The position numbers and the translations under genes are program-made. A DNA stretch of 6,827 nt from an uncultured Ruminococcus sp. (GTDB taxonomy: Bacteria > Bacillota > Clostridia > Oscillospirales > Ruminococcaceae), in contig UQQA01000133.1 in the NCBI GenBank assembly GCA_900543105.1, positions 1 to 6,827 on the forward strand, read 5' to 3'. Below are positions 4,941 through 6,827 of the stretch, one piece after another (position 1 is the stretch's first letter; each line of letters begins with the position of its first letter). The notes under the pieces were generated by a model. It was not told the origin of the DNA. It did not search any database and saw only the letters and a program-made list of their open reading frames with translations.

Positions 4941-4954
4941 AAGGAGTGACAGCT

Positions 4955-6751
4955 TTGAAAGAACTGAAAGAAAAGAAAAAATCTCCCGTTAAGGAGTCGC
5001 TCAAATACTGCTTCCGACAGATGAAGCAGTACAAAAGATCGTATCTTCCGCTGTCTGTGCTGAATGTTATAATCGGCGCGGCTATGCCTTTCCCCGAGCT
5101 TTTACTCCTGCCTGTTGCTGTCGATGCGCTTATGGCGGAGGAGAAAGATATACCGTTCATCATCACCTGCTTTGCGGTAATGACGGTTTCGTCCATTCTT
5201 CTTGCGGCACTGAACAGCGTTCTGACCGTTCATCTTTCCAAATGTGAGGACCTTTTTAACAATGCTTCAAGCACAGAAGTTTCCGCAAGGTGTATGGAGA
5301 TAGACTTCTCGCTCACCGAGGATAAAGACGCTCTTGACAGCATCAAAAAAGCAAGGGACGGCTTATGGTGGTCGGGCGGAACGCACAACATCGCATCGGC
5401 GTTTTTCGCACTTATTTCAAACGTGATAAAGATCGCAGGCGTTATTGCCGTACTTATCATAAATGCGCCCGTACTGCTCATAATCATCGGGATTTTACTT
5501 GCACTTACAGCTGTTATCAACTCGAAGAAGAACAAGATAGACATTGAAAATTTCTCCGAGCTTTCGGGAATAAACCGTATCTTCGGACATATCTGCTGGG
5601 AAATGGAGGATTTCCGCTGCGGAAAGGACGTTCGTCTTTACAGTGCCGCAGGAATGATGCTCGCCAAAACTTCACAGCAGATAAAGCGACTTTCCGACTA
5701 CTGGGAAAATATCAACAAACTGAAATTTCCGCTCAATATACTTGACATTATTGTCGGCGTTCTGCGTGATTTCGGAACTTACCTTTACCTCGGGATCCTC
5801 GCCGTTACGGGAAAAATAACGATAGGTACTTTCTCTCAGATGCTCAGCGCAGGCGGAACGCTCCACGCATCGATGCAGGCACTTATCCTCGGAATTCAGG
5901 ATATCGCCAAGCGCAGTAATTATATGTATGAGATAATCAAGTTTATGGACTATCCTCCTGCAATGGAAAAGGGCGACAAAAAGGTCGAAGATCTCAGCGG
6001 CGGTCACGTTATCGAGTTCAGAAACGTAAGCTTCAAATATCCTCATACGGATAAATACGTTCTCAACAATGTTTCGCTCACGCTCCGAGCAGGTGAAAAG
6101 CTCTCGGTAGTCGGACTTAACGGCGCGGGAAAAACAACCTTCATCAAGCTTTTGTGCCGTCTTTACGATGCCGACAGCGGTGAGATCCTCCTTGACGGCG
6201 TGAATATCCGTGACTATGACTACGATGAGTATATGAAGCTTTTCTCGGTAGTTTTCCAAGACTTCAAGCTGCTTGCGTTCTCGGCGCAGGACAACATTCT
6301 CCTCGGCAAAGAGGACAGCGGCGAAACGGTCGATGAGCTTTTCCGCAAGACGGGGCTTCTCGACAAGATAAACTCGCTCCCCAAGGGCAGAGATACGATG
6401 ATGTTCAAGCAGTTCGACAATGACGGCGTTGAGCTTTCGGGCGGCGAACAGCAGAAAATGGCTATCGCCCGTGCGCTTTACAAGAACGCTCCGGTCATAA
6501 TCCTTGACGAGCCGACAGCGGCGCTTGACCCCGTTGCGGAGTATGAGATTTACCGCCAGTTCGACAGTCTTGTAAACGGCAAAACTGCGGTCTACATTTC
6601 GCACCGTCTTTCCTCCTGCAAATTCTGCGACAACATTGCGGTATTCTCGGAGGGAACGGTCAAGGAATACGGCACTCACAGCGAGCTTGTTCACAAGCCG
6701 AACGGAATTTACGCCGAGATGTTCAAGGCTCAGGCGCAATACTATGTTTAA
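4955..6751 (+). CDS. ABC exporter half-transporter B, fused permease and ATPase (598 aa)
   Basis: This partner of the preceding gene has the same order: six predicted spans (about 31-58, 67-92, 147-168, 171-190, 260-283, 290-314) and an ATPase domain (about 352-598). Motifs are Tyr362, Walker A GLNGAGKTT (387-395, Lys393), Gln435, signature LSGGEQ (494-499), Walker B ending D518-E519, D-loop ALD (523-525) and His550. Both proteins end similarly (MF-x2-QAQYY and MF-x-AQAQYY), which points to an old duplication. The start chosen is TTG at 4955, because AAGGAG (4941-4946) lies eight bases before it. The longer frame from GTG 4946 would begin inside that ribosome binding site. Neither ATP site is degenerate, unlike BmrC/BmrD-type heterodimers. 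The function is probably efflux of a drug or peptide together with protein A. Confidence 0.92.
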   Translation: MKELKEKKKSPVKESLKYCFRQMKQYKRSYLPLSVLNVIIGAAMPFPELLLLPVAVDALMAEEKDIPFIITCFAVMTVSSILLAALNSVLTVHLSKCEDLFNNASSTEVSARCMEIDFSLTEDKDALDSIKKARDGLWWSGGTHNIASAFFALISNVIKIAGVIAVLIINAPVLLIIIGILLALTAVINSKKNKIDIENFSELSGINRIFGHICWEMEDFRCGKDVRLYSAAGMMLAKTSQQIKRLSDYWENINKLKFPLNILDIIVGVLRDFGTYLYLGILAVTGKITIGTFSQMLSAGGTLHASMQALILGIQDIAKRSNYMYEIIKFMDYPPAMEKGDKKVEDLSGGHVIEFRNVSFKYPHTDKYVLNNVSLTLRAGEKLSVVGLNGAGKTTFIKLLCRLYDADSGEILLDGVNIRDYDYDEYMKLFSVVFQDFKLLAFSAQDNILLGKEDSGETVDELFRKTGLLDKINSLPKGRDTMMFKQFDNDGVELSGGEQQKMAIARALYKNAPVIILDEPTAALDPVAEYEIYRQFDSLVNGKTAVYISHRLSSCKFCDNIAVFSEGTVKEYGTHSELVHKPNGIYAEMFKAQAQYYV

Positions 6752-6776
6752 TGCGTAATGCGTAATGCGTAATTTG
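6749..6776. repeat. Tandem 7-bp repeat TAATGCG, three perfect copies plus one degenerate
   Basis: TAATGCG is repeated at 6749-6755, 6756-6762 and 6763-6769, followed by TAATTTG (6770-6776). The first copy supplies the TAA stop of half-transporter B. Heptameric repeats of this kind occur between genes in several bacterial groups and are prone to copy-number change by slippage. Confidence 0.85.
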
Positions 6777-6827
6777 TTATGTTACAATAGATAGGTGACA
6801 CAAAGTATAGAAAAACAACTTCCAAAA
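6777..6827. other. Right-hand end of window, no gene or terminator seen
   Basis: The last 51 bases are AT-rich. TACAAT at 6783-6788 resembles a -10 box but has no -35 partner at the right distance. No hairpin with a T tract is visible, so the exporter operon either continues beyond the window or ends outside it. Confidence 0.4.

Noticed and set aside
4946..4954. GTG at 4946 as the start of half-transporter B
   Set aside because: This GTG overlaps the AAGGAG ribosome binding site itself. The TTG at 4955 has the correct 8-base spacing.
5672..6739. Long minus-strand open frame (355 codons) opposite half-transporter B
   Set aside because: It lies antisense to a fully supported ABC ATPase domain and has no recognisable motifs. 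Its openness follows from the codon bias of the sense gene.
6783..6788. TACAAT as a -10 box for a gene beyond the window
   Set aside because: No -35 is found at a suitable distance and no downstream start is visible before the window ends.

Overview
The window reads as chromosomal DNA from an anaerobic Firmicute of the class Clostridia, most like Ruminococcus or other Oscillospiraceae. This rests on overall protein flavour, strong AGGAGG-type ribosome binding sites, a clostridial Crp/Fnr regulator paired with a multi-cysteine ferredoxin, and moderate GC with AT-rich promoters. That assignment is an inference from family resemblance, not from a marker gene.

Layout. (1) Positions 1-860 hold a terminator of an upstream unit, then a two-gene operon encoding a small lipoprotein and a small membrane protein, closed by a terminator at 823-850. 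(2) Positions 854-2334 hold a divergent pair: a Crp/Fnr-type regulator on the minus strand and a ferredoxin-domain protein on the plus strand. They share a 110-bp region with overlapping back-to-back promoters. A perfect palindrome, GTTGT-N4-ACAAC, lies at a predicted -41.5 of the ferredoxin promoter, the geometry of a class II Crp/Fnr activator site, and downstream of the regulator's own predicted start of transcription. (3) Positions 2335-2817 have no convincing gene but carry two strong hairpins and a GC-rich, repeat-like patch. (4) Positions 2818-6751 form one regulated unit: a near-consensus promoter with a palindrome in its spacer, a 27-residue leader ORF with an excellent ribosome binding site, a strong intrinsic terminator, and then two ABC half-transporters that should form a heterodimeric exporter. 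(5) The end carries a 7-bp tandem repeat that begins at the last stop codon, plus about 50 bases with no clear gene.

The most notable system is unit 4. The terminator lies only 26 bp before the first transporter start, so the exporter can hardly be transcribed except by read-through of that terminator. With a translated leader peptide in front, this looks like ribosome-mediated transcription attenuation of a drug or peptide exporter. The layout is like bmrB-bmrC-bmrD of Bacillus subtilis, but the leader here is different and shorter. The inducing signal and the exported substrate cannot be read from the sequence.
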